Below, piece after piece: positions 46,573 through 55,454 of a stretch of DNA of 64,000 nucleotides. The translations under genes and the position numbers were made by a program. A model generated the notes under the pieces. That model was not told the DNA's origin and ran no database searches. It worked only from the letters and a program-made list of their open reading frames with translations. Each line of letters starts with the position of its first letter. Within the stretch, counting starts at the first letter, position 1. The stretch is from Synechococcus sp. PCC 7335 (lineage in GTDB: Bacteria; Cyanobacteriota; Cyanobacteriia; Phormidesmidales; Phormidesmidaceae), in the NCBI RefSeq assembly GCF_000155595.1, contig NZ_DS989907.1, forward strand, positions 76,905 through 140,904, read 5' to 3'.

Positions 46573-46997
46573 ACTTCTCCGGCTTCATTATCGTTAGGAT
46601 GATTATAGGGGTCTCTGATTGACAGTGCTATTATCTGCCACCGTTGCTGCTTTCACCACGGTTACTAGCACTTCTCTGCCCTCACATTCTCGCATTCTAC
46701 ATAGAATCTGTCCTTCTAGAGCAGTCGCATTGATATCGCGATCGCTGATGAGCTAGTTGTGCTCATACCTGAATATTCTTCTCTTAGCTCTCTCAAAAAC
46801 TGCCCAGCGGCCTTTTGAAGGAGCTACATAATAAGCCCCTCAGCAGAGCCTATAACGGGCTAAAAGTTAGCCGACACTATTGAACCGAGTGTATTTTGTA
46901 AACAGAGTGTCCAAAGACACATGTTTTGTCAACGGCATGGTACGTCAACAACATGTCTTTTTTATCGTGTTTTGTCAACAGCACCTATTAAAGCTTC
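46573..46997. other. Gene-free stretch with GTCAAC repeats
   Basis: No supported coding frame. It holds a CGCATTCTACATAGAA motif (46690) and, at 46928-46983, three copies of GTCAACnRCAyS (GTCAACGGCATG, GTCAACAACATG, GTCAACAGCACC), which could be iterons or the end of a decayed transposon. Confidence 0.45.
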
Positions 46998-47108
46998 AGA
47001 TTAGTCATTTAGGATACCAAAATCTACAACTACGATTGCTCAGTCAACGTTGGTCATCGAAAGAGCCCAAGGAATACAGGCTATCCAGCGTAGGGTTACG
47101 GGGAAGAT
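46998..47108. repeat. 111-bp direct repeat, copy 2
   Basis: Second copy of the repeat at 46238-46348, here forming the 3' end of an intact small gene. Confidence 0.85.
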
Positions 47109-47264
47109 GGGAGCAACAAGCAGCCCTGTTGCAATTGTAACCATCGCCAGCATTAAAAGGAAGAAGAAAAAACAAACCAAAGGCTCTTCTGCGTGGTTAT
47201 TCCCTTTCGTTAGCGAATCTGCTGGGTCAAAAAATATTCTTGGAGTCTGATTTCTTTGATTCAT
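47040..47264 (-). CDS. Small membrane protein, 74 aa
   Basis: A hydrophobic stretch (VCFFFFLLMLAMVTIATGLL) is followed by a second one (FPVTLRWIACIPWALS). ATG at 47264. A C-terminal fragment is duplicated at 46287-46348. Confidence 0.5.
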   Translation of the reverse strand: MNQRNQTPRIFFDPADSLTKGNNHAEEPLVCFFFFLLMLAMVTIATGLLVAPIFPVTLRWIACIPWALSMTNVD

Positions 47265-47363
47265 CAAAATTTCCTACTCAATAAATCGATTATAATAGAA
47301 TTTTTTGGATGTTTCTCTAAGAGAAAACAGCCGCTATGCATTGATTTTCTAGAGGGGTCTGGA

Positions 47364-47699
47364 ATGTCTCGTACTAAAGAAAAGAGAAGTAGTAAGCTGC
47401 CGTACCGCTGGCTAGAGTTCGAGTGGCAAGGAAGCCGATATAGAATTGGTTTGAGTCGAAATTGCTGGAAAATTGAGCGATTTGTTCTATTACCCTTATT
47501 TGGTCCAGGCGGTTGTGATTCTGGAGTAGTTGATCCTGCTACCTGGATCAGCTACTCACCCCTAGCTTGCCCAGCTCCTTTGCTAGAGACAGCCTTGTTG
47601 ACTGTCGAGGAATCGCACGATAGAGCCCTTCTTGTTACTCGTTCTACTGCCTGGAAGAGTTTACAGGACCAAACCTTGACCGCAATCTCAGAGGGTTAG
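47364..47699 (+). CDS. Hypothetical protein, 111 aa
   Basis: Start MSRTKEKRSSKLPYRW with AGAGGGG upstream. Soluble, alpha/beta. Not recognised. Confidence 0.5.
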   Translation: MSRTKEKRSSKLPYRWLEFEWQGSRYRIGLSRNCWKIERFVLLPLFGPGGCDSGVVDPATWISYSPLACPAPLLETALLTVEESHDRALLVTRSTAWKSLQDQTLTAISEG

Positions 47700-47778
47700 A
47701 GTCTATAGGAGCCTTCTAGATTGCGTAGAAGAAGCGATCGCCTCATTGATAGGGAAGTGCGATTCTTCAAAAGACAAA

Positions 47779-47810
47779 GACGCATCCCTTACGTAGGCAA
47801 GGGATGCGTC
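47779..47810. terminator. Perfect 12-bp inverted repeat
   Basis: GACGCATCCCTT / AAGGGATGCGTC with an 8-base loop, about 80 bases past the 47364-47699 gene. Confidence 0.55.
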
Positions 47811-47946
47811 ACAGCTTTGTTGAATTTAGTCCCTGTTGTGCAGGGCTTGGCCGTTAACTGTGAAGGTTTCACAAGTCTGTCATTATTTTTCAATTCAGTC
47901 CCTCCCGAAGAGGGCACAATGATACTATCACTATACTCCTATCTTC

Positions 47947-48171
47947 TCAACCCTCGATAAATTTTACGCCGAGCACCGCTTCAATTTTTTTAAGCGTTGC
48001 GAGAGGCAGCGGGTAGGTCAACCGTTCTTCTTCGATGTCATACCAATAGCTGCGGTTAATTCCGGCTTCTTCAGATAATGCCATCAAGCTTTTCGAGTGA
48101 GCCTTTCTTGCTTTCCGAATTCGAGCACCTAAGTCCTTGACTTCAATTTGTATTTTTTTCTCTACTTGCAT
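47947..48171 (-). CDS. XRE-family regulator, 74 aa
   Basis: DLGARIRKARKAHSKSLMAL then SEEAGINRSYWYDIEEERLT is a Cro/C1 helix-turn-helix, nearly the whole protein. It may control itself or the divergent 48390-49100 gene. Confidence 0.8.
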   Translation of the reverse strand: MQVEKKIQIEVKDLGARIRKARKAHSKSLMALSEEAGINRSYWYDIEEERLTYPLPLATLKKIEAVLGVKFIEG

Positions 48172-48389
48172 ACCATCACGCTATTGACGACTGTAGGCCA
48201 ACACCATACAATAAAGAATAGACAAAGTAAAGTCGCTTCATTGCTGCAAAGCTATAAACAACATTGTTTTCCGGGTGTGCGCTCCTCAGTAGCTGTTGCT
48301 CGGCGTATCAAATTTCTGGAGTCCAGTAAAACTATTGGTTCTGGCTATTACGTAGGAACGTACCAACTAATTTAGAGAAAGGAAGAGAG

Positions 48390-49100
48390 ATGGCAACCAC
48401 AACAATCAATAGAGAAGAGCTAAGTGGGATTACCCGCTACTACCCCGAAGCAAAAAATGTACTAGGTCAGCTAGGCGACCGGGTTTCAGTTGAGTTTATC
48501 GAATGGGGAAGGCTATCTATCTCAATGCCCGATGGCTCAAAAAAACTGTGTGATCCTAGATTTGACGGCGAGCTAGACAAAGAACAGAGTAGCGACAACT
48601 ATGAACGGCTTGTCCGAGTCTGTCGATTCGAGGAGCTGATTGAAGATGTCATTGAGCGGGATTTTAAGCTTTTATCTCGCCCAGTTCATGAGATTGCCTC
48701 GGCTACGAACTTAATTGACAATTATTCCATTGGTGAGCTACTTAGTACTAGCGACTATGTACGGTTTACGAATGAAGGCGCTCATGATGGCGATATTTTT
48801 GTTGATGAAGATGGAGATCTGTTTATTGGATTGAATACAATTAACAATTTCGAGGAGCTAAGCTGTGATCCTGGCTTGGCGCGATTCAAAGTCGTTGCAG
48901 ACTGTGATGATTCTGTCTCCTACTTTTTTGAGGATGAGTTGGATGCGGAGCTATATGCAAAATGGGCTAACGCTGATCTCGTAGACGAGGATTACACGCT
49001 AGAAAGCGCACTAAATGTGAAAAATTTTGTTGTGCCTGCTCACTATATCTTTTCGCGAGATTATCGTAGCCCTACTGGAGGAAAGTGGCATGAACCATAG
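48390..49100 (+). CDS. Acidic hypothetical protein, 236 aa
   Basis: AGAAAGGAAGAG precedes the ATG. Strongly acidic, soluble (DGDIFVDEDGDLFIGLN). Not recognised. Followed by a long perfect inverted repeat. Possible partner of the adjacent XRE regulator. Confidence 0.6.
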   Translation: MATTTINREELSGITRYYPEAKNVLGQLGDRVSVEFIEWGRLSISMPDGSKKLCDPRFDGELDKEQSSDNYERLVRVCRFEELIEDVIERDFKLLSRPVHEIASATNLIDNYSIGELLSTSDYVRFTNEGAHDGDIFVDEDGDLFIGLNTINNFEELSCDPGLARFKVVADCDDSVSYFFEDELDAELYAKWANADLVDEDYTLESALNVKNFVVPAHYIFSRDYRSPTGGKWHEP

Positions 49101-49165
49101 AGTCATAAAGTCGGAAAAGGCAGCTCTGAAGAAGTTAAGCGTACTTTGGGTGGTGTAGTCGCACT

Positions 49166-49215
49166 ATCCCACCTTAGTTTCAGATTCTCTACAGGATCTG
49201 AAACTAAGGTGGGAT
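49166..49215. repeat. Perfect 20-bp inverted repeat
   Basis: 20-base arms (ATCCCACCTTAG... and ...CTAAGGTGGGAT) match perfectly around a 10-base loop TCTCTACAGG. It lies 65 bases past the 48390-49100 gene and may be its terminator, but the length of the stem is unusual. Confidence 0.75.
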
Positions 49216-49296
49216 CTTAAAGGCAAGAAAGCTGCTCCAGATTTTTAGGCTGGTTTTCTTCTCCTCTATAGATGATTGCCACTTATTTCACAATTT

Positions 49297-49503
49297 TTAA
49301 GGTGTTTTGACGCGATCGCTATTTGGACAAATGCTGAGCGTAACGTTACATAAAACGACGGCAGAAAATAGATCCCAAGCAATCTGATGAAGGGTATTCC
49401 AAAAGAGATACCAAGCTGCAAAAACCTTCAGCAGGCCAGGGAACCTACGATTCTCGATAATCTTTCTCTGGCTGGGCACTTCTTCAAATTGATTCTTTTT
49501 CAT
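49297..49503 (-). CDS. Small membrane-associated protein, 68 aa
   Basis: GGAGAAATT precedes the ATG. A basic N-terminus and one hydrophobic segment (LLKVFAAWYLFWNTL). Not recognised. Confidence 0.45.
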   Translation of the reverse strand: MKKNQFEEVPSQRKIIENRRFPGLLKVFAAWYLFWNTLHQIAWDLFSAVVLCNVTLSICPNSDRVKTP

Positions 49504-49627
49504 TTAATTTCTCCAAAAATCCCATGGTTTTACTGGAGCTGGGAGAGACCAAAACGCTAATCGGCCCTGCTGTGTGCTCGCTTAGCCTGCTCAATAGTCA
49601 CAGCCGTAGTCCATAGGCTTAAGAGAG

Positions 49628-50071
49628 TTAGATCTGACTATCATGAACCCAATAGCGTCGAACACCGAGCGCTGCGAACTGATACTCAACCAGAGTGAAC
49701 CCATCCTCAAAGAGAATAGCTTTACCACAACTACCGGTTGCTAGAGTCCCTCGCACGTTATCACCGAAATTAGGTTCTGTTCTGATGTTTGTTGGCCCGT
49801 CTTGGATGCAGACCGAATCTGAGGCTGTATAACTGAGGACGCTTAAAGCCGGTACGCTAGTTTGCGTGTGTGAGGGGCTTGTAGGTGCTGGCGAGTAGAC
49901 TCGCGAGGGTACCCGTCGTGGTGCTGGCCGTGTTGTTGGCTGTGAGCGATGACAATGATAAGGTTGCGATCCGGCATGACAGCCAGCGCTGTTCAGTCCC
50001 CCTGGATGAGCGGCGGCAGGAGAGACGAGTGCTGTGGTGATAGCTAAGGAAACAAATAATCTTAGACGCAT
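49628..50071 (-). CDS. Secreted YHCH/SH3-like protein, 147 aa
   Basis: A signal peptide (MRLRLFVSLAITTALVSPAAA) is followed by HPGGLNSAGCHAGSQPYHCH, the G-x-GCH...YHCH motif of small secreted cyanobacterial and proteobacterial proteins. A Pro/Thr-rich linker leads to a C-terminal domain with CIQDGPTNIRTEPNFGDNV, typical of bacterial SH3 domains. Probably exported to periplasm or outside. Confidence 0.65.
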   Translation of the reverse strand: MRLRLFVSLAITTALVSPAAAHPGGLNSAGCHAGSQPYHCHRSQPTTRPAPRRVPSRVYSPAPTSPSHTQTSVPALSVLSYTASDSVCIQDGPTNIRTEPNFGDNVRGTLATGSCGKAILFEDGFTLVEYQFAALGVRRYWVHDSQI

Positions 50072-50382
50072 AACAGGGAATATGAAGAAATTAAAAGCAA
50101 CGTTGGATGCATCCTTTTGGAAGTCTGACGGCTATTGCTCTTATCCCGCCATGGTTGAGAATCATCTTCATCAATAATTCCCAAAGCATAAACAACATTA
50201 TCTGTTGTATGAAGCTTTGCACCAGCCGCAGTCTAATGTAGAGGCTCGCCTCTAATGGATCTAGTAGAGATTTTCTGGATGCAGGCTACGGTTCATGTTC
50301 CGGTTACGTGATGATGAGCTAGTGCTGATTAGGTTCTGGTGCGAACGAAGGGAGCGATCACGTCGCCTGATAGACTCAGCTC

Positions 50383-50423
50383 ATTCGTGTCACTTAAATT
50401 GTCCTGACAAAAGTGACACGAAT
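50383..50423. repeat. 41-bp palindromic element, copy B
   Basis: Perfect 13-base arms ATTCGTGTCACTT / AAGTGACACGAAT around a 15-base spacer AAATTGTCCTGACAA. It lies 45 bases past the stop of the protelomerase-like gene and shares design and spacer with copy A at 29961-30001. Confidence 0.8.
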
Positions 50424-50467
50424 AGACTTCTCTTCCAACACGATCGCCTCTCTCTCGCTTTTAGCCA

Positions 50468-52399
50468 TTAGCACTTGTCGATGCCGAGCGCGGCCTTGAG
50501 TACATCGATGTCTTTGCCGCGATTAGCCATTCTGCCGTGAAGACCATAGTGGTCATGATGCTCTTGCAATTCCTGAGCCAATTCGCCTTCGAGTACTCGT
50601 TTGATGATCGCCTGATTGCGAGTAGAGAGCTGCTTGAGTGTTGATTGGTTAATCAACCATCTTTCGCTGTCATCTCTAGCCTGCTGGTCGTTATACTGCA
50701 TAATCTCCCGAATGAGCATAGCCACTTCGCGTTCCACCTGGTCGGAATAGCCTTTTTCCGGTGTAGAGCGTTCTTGCGGAGCTGGGGGAGAGGCCCCACG
50801 ATGCTCGCCTTCGATGCCAGCCGTCATCGGTTGACTCATAGGCAATGGTTGACTGACAGGTAACGAGATCGCTCCGTTTGGCTGAGTGCCCCCAATACTT
50901 AAGAGCTGTTGTAATTGCTTGAGCTGCTGCTGAGCGGCCTGGAACTGAGTGAGCTGAGCACGAAGTGCGGCGACCTCATCGTTAGCTGTGGTCAGTTGTT
51001 TTCTAAGCCGTTCACTTTCCTGCTTCAAGTGACTATTAAACTCATGTGCCATTGAGAGAGACTGTTCAATCACTTTATGAGTGCCCGCGCCGTTGCCGGC
51101 CATCTTCTCGGCTTCAGCCAGCTTCGCTCGCAGCTGTTCATTCAGTCGCTGCTCATCAGCAATCTGCTGATTCACCGCCTCTACCTGTTCGGCTAGTTCG
51201 ATAGGCTGACAGCCGAAGTTATCCGCCAAAGAGATAGCGGCATCAGCGGCATCTAAGATGAGCTGCATCGTATCCTGCTGAGTGCCTAAACCAAGCTCCC
51301 CTTGAATTGCCAAGACGCGCTGCTTATCGCTCTCGGTAATGCCAATCCGACTCATCACTAGCTCCTCTGCTGGCTCAACTGCTTCTGTTGGTTTAAACGC
51401 GGCGATCGCCTCCACACCTGGCTCATTCAACCGCACTCCTTTACGCTGCCCTCCATGTGCCGCAATGACCTGATCGCTGATTTCATAGTCGAAGTAATGA
51501 CGACTGGCGGCAAGCGATCGCCTAAGTTCTGTCTGCCCTGCCTCCAACACTTTGTAGTGGCCTTGAATAGCGGCTCTAAACTCTAGTTCTGGCACCTCCG
51601 GTGGACAGAACCAGAAGGTTGCAATCGTGCTGTACACAGAGCGAAAGAGATGGGTATAGAGATTGTCCTTTCCTTCCCTAGCCGGTACCAAATCGTGAAA
51701 GCAGCGATCACAAGCTTGGGCGATCGCATGACTATAGGCGCGATTCATATCCCGATTACTCATGCCTTGAGTATCGAGCAGTGATCGCAAGCGTCTAGTT
51801 GCAGAGATTACGCTACCTGCCTTTACTAGCGTCGGTAGCTCGAAGCGAAGTGATGTAGGTTCACCGCGTCGTTTGACCGCGCCTGTGAACCAGACAGACC
51901 AATCAGAAGCGGGTTCAAACTGAGCGGTTTGAATCACCTCAGCAGCGCGTCGTCCAGTCGCTACCGCTAAGCCTGCTGCCAGTTCACTCCAGTCACCAGA
52001 CTGCAACAGTACAGCGGCGCGTCGAGCAATCTCATTGGGGTCGTCAATCGGCTTCGCAGAGCGCTGCGATACCGCCTGCTCAGAAGGCATATTGATCTCT
52101 GTCCACTCATCAGGTGTAAAGCCGACATTAGCTAATGCCGGATGATCGGCATCAATGGCCTTAAGTACTCGTCTGACATCGGTAATAGGGTTCTTCTGCT
52201 GCCTATGCGTCTTCAACCCCCGCTGCACCATTCGTTCTTTTACGAGCGCATCCCACCGCCGCGCCCGTCGATGGCCAGCGGCTGTATCAGCGACATTTAC
52301 CACTTGCGGCAGTAGCTCTTTAAGTAGTGACTTCAACCACTCCGTTGAACAGAGCGCGATCGCTTTCGCCAAGTCGGGCTCAAGTGTTTTTGCCATCAT
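50468..52399 (-). CDS. Protelomerase (telomere resolvase)-family protein, 643 aa
   Basis: The catalytic residues of tyrosine recombinases of the TelK/ResT type can be picked out: R150/R151 in ATGRRAAEVI, K176 in GAVKRRG, H250 and R253 in THLFRSVYS, H281 in IQGHYKVLEAG, and Y302 (or Y305) in SRHYFDYEI. The order and spacing fit the protelomerase catalytic domain. A C-terminal coiled coil (about 400-500) and a helical tail follow. Protelomerases cut palindromic DNA and make hairpin ends of linear replicons; some homologues may act as plain recombinases. It begins five bases from the 52405-52776 gene and a 41-bp palindrome lies behind it. Confidence 0.75.
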   Translation of the reverse strand: MMAKTLEPDLAKAIALCSTEWLKSLLKELLPQVVNVADTAAGHRRARRWDALVKERMVQRGLKTHRQQKNPITDVRRVLKAIDADHPALANVGFTPDEWTEINMPSEQAVSQRSAKPIDDPNEIARRAAVLLQSGDWSELAAGLAVATGRRAAEVIQTAQFEPASDWSVWFTGAVKRRGEPTSLRFELPTLVKAGSVISATRRLRSLLDTQGMSNRDMNRAYSHAIAQACDRCFHDLVPAREGKDNLYTHLFRSVYSTIATFWFCPPEVPELEFRAAIQGHYKVLEAGQTELRRSLAASRHYFDYEISDQVIAAHGGQRKGVRLNEPGVEAIAAFKPTEAVEPAEELVMSRIGITESDKQRVLAIQGELGLGTQQDTMQLILDAADAAISLADNFGCQPIELAEQVEAVNQQIADEQRLNEQLRAKLAEAEKMAGNGAGTHKVIEQSLSMAHEFNSHLKQESERLRKQLTTANDEVAALRAQLTQFQAAQQQLKQLQQLLSIGGTQPNGAISLPVSQPLPMSQPMTAGIEGEHRGASPPAPQERSTPEKGYSDQVEREVAMLIREIMQYNDQQARDDSERWLINQSTLKQLSTRNQAIIKRVLEGELAQELQEHHDHYGLHGRMANRGKDIDVLKAALGIDKC

Positions 52400-52404
52400 G
52401 CTTC

Positions 52405-52776
52405 TCAGAACTTGATTGAATGAGTTTCCGCTACGTCAATGATTGCATCGAGCAAATCTGAGAACTGACGCATATCATCTCGATTATCTACCCCTCTAAC
52501 GTCAACTACTGTTTCTTGCCCCTCAAAAATAAAATGAATCGGATCTGGGGAATCGCAGAATTCAAGCAAATAAGCTCGTAGATGATAGCCAAACTCTTCT
52601 GTATAAACGCAGTACTCGTATCGTTGGTCGTCTACCTGAATGACAGGTAGCGCAATGAAGTCTACCGTTACACTGTTATATCTCCCTGAGATATTCCTTA
52701 GCACTATGAGTTCGCCATCAGGCCATCTATCTGAAGACCAAAACAATCCTCTCAACACTGTCAGAAACTTATCCAT
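52405..52776 (-). CDS. Hypothetical protein, 123 aa
   Basis: Start MDKFLTVLRGLFW; the upstream frame extension is antisense to a gene fragment and is rejected. Soluble, acidic, beta-rich. Its stop lies five bases before the protelomerase start, so the two are likely one operon. Function unknown. Confidence 0.55.
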   Translation of the reverse strand: MDKFLTVLRGLFWSSDRWPDGELIVLRNISGRYNSVTVDFIALPVIQVDDQRYEYCVYTEEFGYHLRAYLLEFCDSPDPIHFIFEGQETVVDVRGVDNRDDMRQFSDLLDAIIDVAETHSIKF

Positions 52777-52792
52777 TCTGTACTCACTATAG

Positions 52793-52870
52793 CTTGCGAG
52801 ATTAAAGGGGTTAGTTTTGTTGGAGTAGATTTCTCTGCTCCAGATGGCATCAATAAGGCACGAATCAAAG
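52793..52870 (-). pseudogene. Fragment duplicated from the 46366-46572 gene
   Basis: GGAGTAGATTTCTCTGCT and AAGGCACGAATCAAA occur with the same spacing as at 46410-46458, so this is a degraded copy of the small membrane gene's 3' part. Confidence 0.6.
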
Positions 52871-53046
52871 CAACCTCCTACTCCCAAACAAAGTGATGCG
52901 GTTTTCTGATACTGAATTAGCCTAAGCAGCTAACATTTCAAAGTTATTGTAGAAACACATAAGTGTCATTTTTTATCACTATTTTTCAGTACTACAGCCC
53001 ATTAATCTGGCTTAGATTTTTGGTGAAGGCTGTGAGAACATAAATC

Positions 53047-53463
53047 TTACGCTGCATTGAGACCGCACAGATCCTTAAACTGGGGCTCACCGATGCTAGC
53101 TACCGATGCGAGCCGTTCTACCAGCTCTGCTACGGGTGATGCATCCACCCAATGTTTCAGCCTACGAAGATGCTGAAGCTCTTGCTCCTCACCCTTTGTC
53201 TCTGTAGCAAAAGCGTGATTGTTCATCACGTAATAGCTATCCCTTGATATGGGATCAACTAAAAGTCTAGTACTCACACCTGTACGCTCTAAGCGTCCGT
53301 GTGTGCTTCCTATAAAAATTTGAAAACTAAGGCATCGGCCATCGCCAGGGAAAAAACGGGCTACAAAGCTCCAGCATCCTGGATAGCGCTGGTTGGCAAC
53401 CGGCTTATCCACCTGGAACTTGTATGTACTAAGACCTATGTTATCTGACATTGAATTACTCAT
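53047..53463 (-). CDS. Hypothetical protein, 138 aa
   Basis: Soluble, alpha/beta, with HWVDASPVAELVERLAS near the C-terminus. Not recognised. Confidence 0.5.
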   Translation of the reverse strand: MSNSMSDNIGLSTYKFQVDKPVANQRYPGCWSFVARFFPGDGRCLSFQIFIGSTHGRLERTGVSTRLLVDPISRDSYYVMNNHAFATETKGEEQELQHLRRLKHWVDASPVAELVERLASVASIGEPQFKDLCGLNAA

Positions 53464-53611
53464 TAATTACTAGCTATTTATAGCAGAAGTTGGAAAAGAG
53501 CTTTTCCAGACACCTTAAGTATTAAAATGAGATTACTTTTCCTGTTCTAAAATCACGTTAGCGCTCAGGGCTTCTGCTTGTGTCTCTCAAACTCCCTTTG
53601 GTTCTCAGTGT

Positions 53612-54163
53612 TTATTTGTACATAGAGATTACCCTCTTTATCTTCTTTAAGTAGACATCGCGTACTTCTTTAGGGGATTCGATCACGCAGCGATCGCCAT
53701 AGCGAGAAACGCGCTGAAGGAACCATAGCAGGTTAGAAATTCGTTGGGTCACTCTGGTCCAGCTTTGGCCATCAACAGACACCACTTCGATCTCTTTAAT
53801 TCTAAGATCTTCAGGTTTTGGCCGATAAGTAAAACAGACCCTGAAAGTAATCTCTATAGAATCTAGCCCTTCGCTGCGCCACTTTGCATCTGTCGGAATA
53901 AGCTGGGCATCATCCCCAACAAAAAATAGTCTATTGTGGCCTAGCTCGGGTAGGTCGGGGCGATTCCCCGGCTTGGCTGTCCAGCAGTGCAAGTATTCTC
54001 TATCATCGTGTTGCACAACCTCTGCATATTGAATGAGCCGTTCTTTACCGTGATAATTGAGGATAAATGCCTGCTGCTGAATAATTGAGTTCTTGGCTTG
54101 CTGTACCCAATCAGCACTTCTACCATCTAGCGACTTTAGCGCTTCCTTTAGAGGCTGAGCCAT
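53612..54163 (-). CDS. WYL-domain protein, N-terminally truncated, 183 aa
   Basis: The sequence runs QQAFILNYHGKERLIQYAEV ... REYLHCWTAKP ... LPELGHNRLFFVGDDAQLIP and RVSRYGDRCVIESPKEVRD, the pattern of cyanobacterial WYL regulators, some of which are annotated as CRISPR-associated TIGR03985. Such proteins usually begin with a helix-turn-helix and reach about 300 residues. Here the N-terminus is missing: the first codons (MAQPLKEAL) overlap the 5' end of a truncated IsrB gene on the opposite strand. It may be a pseudogene. No Cas genes are nearby. Confidence 0.6.
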   Translation of the reverse strand: MAQPLKEALKSLDGRSADWVQQAKNSIIQQQAFILNYHGKERLIQYAEVVQHDDREYLHCWTAKPGNRPDLPELGHNRLFFVGDDAQLIPTDAKWRSEGLDSIEITFRVCFTYRPKPEDLRIKEIEVVSVDGQSWTRVTQRISNLLWFLQRVSRYGDRCVIESPKEVRDVYLKKIKRVISMYK

Positions 54164-55140
54164 CCGGCAGGGCTACCCAGCCAATAGCGGTTGGCATTGA
54201 TCCAGGAAAGATGTTTTCTGGTGTCTCTGTCCAGTCCGCTAAAGCCACATTGTTTACAGCTCATCTACTTTTGCCGTTCAAACGGGTTAAGGATCGGATG
54301 GAGAGTCGCGCCATGATGCGACGTGGTAGGCGTAGTAGGCGAATTGATCGTAGCTTGCCTTTTGAGTTACGGAATCATCGACAGAAGCGGTTTGATAACC
54401 GCAAACAGAAGAAAGTGCCCCCTAGCATTAAAGCTAATCGCCAACTGGAGTTAAGGGTTGTGACTGAGTTATCTCAGTTATTCCCTATCTCTAAAATCGT
54501 TGTCGAATACGTCAAGGCCCGCACTAAGAAAGGTTGTTCGTTTAGTCCTGTCCAAGTTGGGCAAAAGTGGGCTATTGAACAACTAAAAAAACTTGCTTCT
54601 GTTCGTACTCTCTACGGTTGGCAGACTGCCACCATGAGAGACCACTTAGGGCTGAGTAAGTCTAAAAACAAGGCTGAGCAAACCCCACAGTCTCACGCTG
54701 TTGATGGTGTAGCCCTAGCCGCTAGCGAGTTTACAGAATACCGCAAGTATCACCGCAATGACTCAAGGGGTGCTGACTGGTCTGGTTTAGTCAATATCAC
54801 GTCAGCTAACTTTGTAGTCATTCACCGTCCCCCCGTCAGCCGTCGTCAACTTCATCTAATGGTTCCCGCCAAAGGTGGCAATCGTCGGAAGTATGGGGGC
54901 ACTGTAACCCGCCACGGGTTCAGGAAAGGTGATTTGGTCATTGCTGAAAAGAAAGGTATCCAGTCAATCGGCTGGGTGTCAGGAGATACCAAAAATCAGG
55001 TTTCGGTATCGGATTTTGACTGGAAGCGAATCGCACAGTTCACAGCTTCCAAGGTCCAGCTCCTCTATCGCTCTACGGGGTTGCTGGTTAATTGCCCGCA
55101 GAGATTGTCAGTCCGCAACGCATCGAGCGTAGCAGCCTGA
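54148..55140 (+). pseudogene. isrB: IsrB gene lacking its PLMP domain
   Basis: Homology to the intact IsrB starts at EAEPSGR (residue 46 of the full protein) and runs to the end: VGIDPGK, bridge helix RRGRRSRRIDRS, VVEYVK, SHAVDGVALAA and YGGTVTRHGFRKGD are all kept. The N-terminal 45 residues with PLMP are missing and replaced by sequence antisense to the WYL gene. No omega RNA region remains upstream, so it should be inactive even though the RuvC residues persist. Confidence 0.75.
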
Positions 55141-55154
55141 CTCTCCTTCCCTCC

Positions 55155-55181
55155 CCCACCTGAGCGAGGATGGGGTATCAC
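55155..55181. repeat. End hairpin of the truncated IsrB element
   Basis: CCCCCACCTGAGCGAGGATGGGG forms a hairpin 15 bases past the IsrB stop, like the right-end hairpin of the intact element. A related hairpin stands alone at 63588. Confidence 0.55.
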
Positions 55182-55454
55182 GGAGAATTTCAGATGAATT
55201 GCAAAGTTGTCCATGATATCTACTTGCTGATGGCTTCTATTTGAGTCGAGAGGCCCGTGTCATTGCCTTTCTTCCAGAGTGATCGCATGACTATGATCGC
55301 CTTTAGTTCTGACGGCTCTACTGGCATCACTGGTGTCAGTAACTTTTTTGTTTTTATTGTGCTAGAGATTGCGCTTCCGGTTGTCAGAGTTAGCTTCCTT
55401 GGGTTTGCACGATATCGCAACTTCCCTTGTGAGCCTTGCAGAAGTCTTCCAAGC
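55182..55454. other. Gene-free stretch
   Basis: Short open frames exist on both strands, but none has a ribosome-binding site, a recognisable family or clear codon signal. I see no supported feature. Confidence 0.4.

Noticed and set aside
47820-47905. Two AATTyAGTCCCT sequences, reminiscent of cyanobacterial CRISPR repeats
   Set aside because: Only two partial 12-base matches about 68 bases apart, no regular spacers and no cas genes; not an array.
53612-54163. A CRISPR locus implied by the WYL (TIGR03985-like) protein
   Set aside because: No repeats and no Cas proteins around it; WYL proteins are general regulators.
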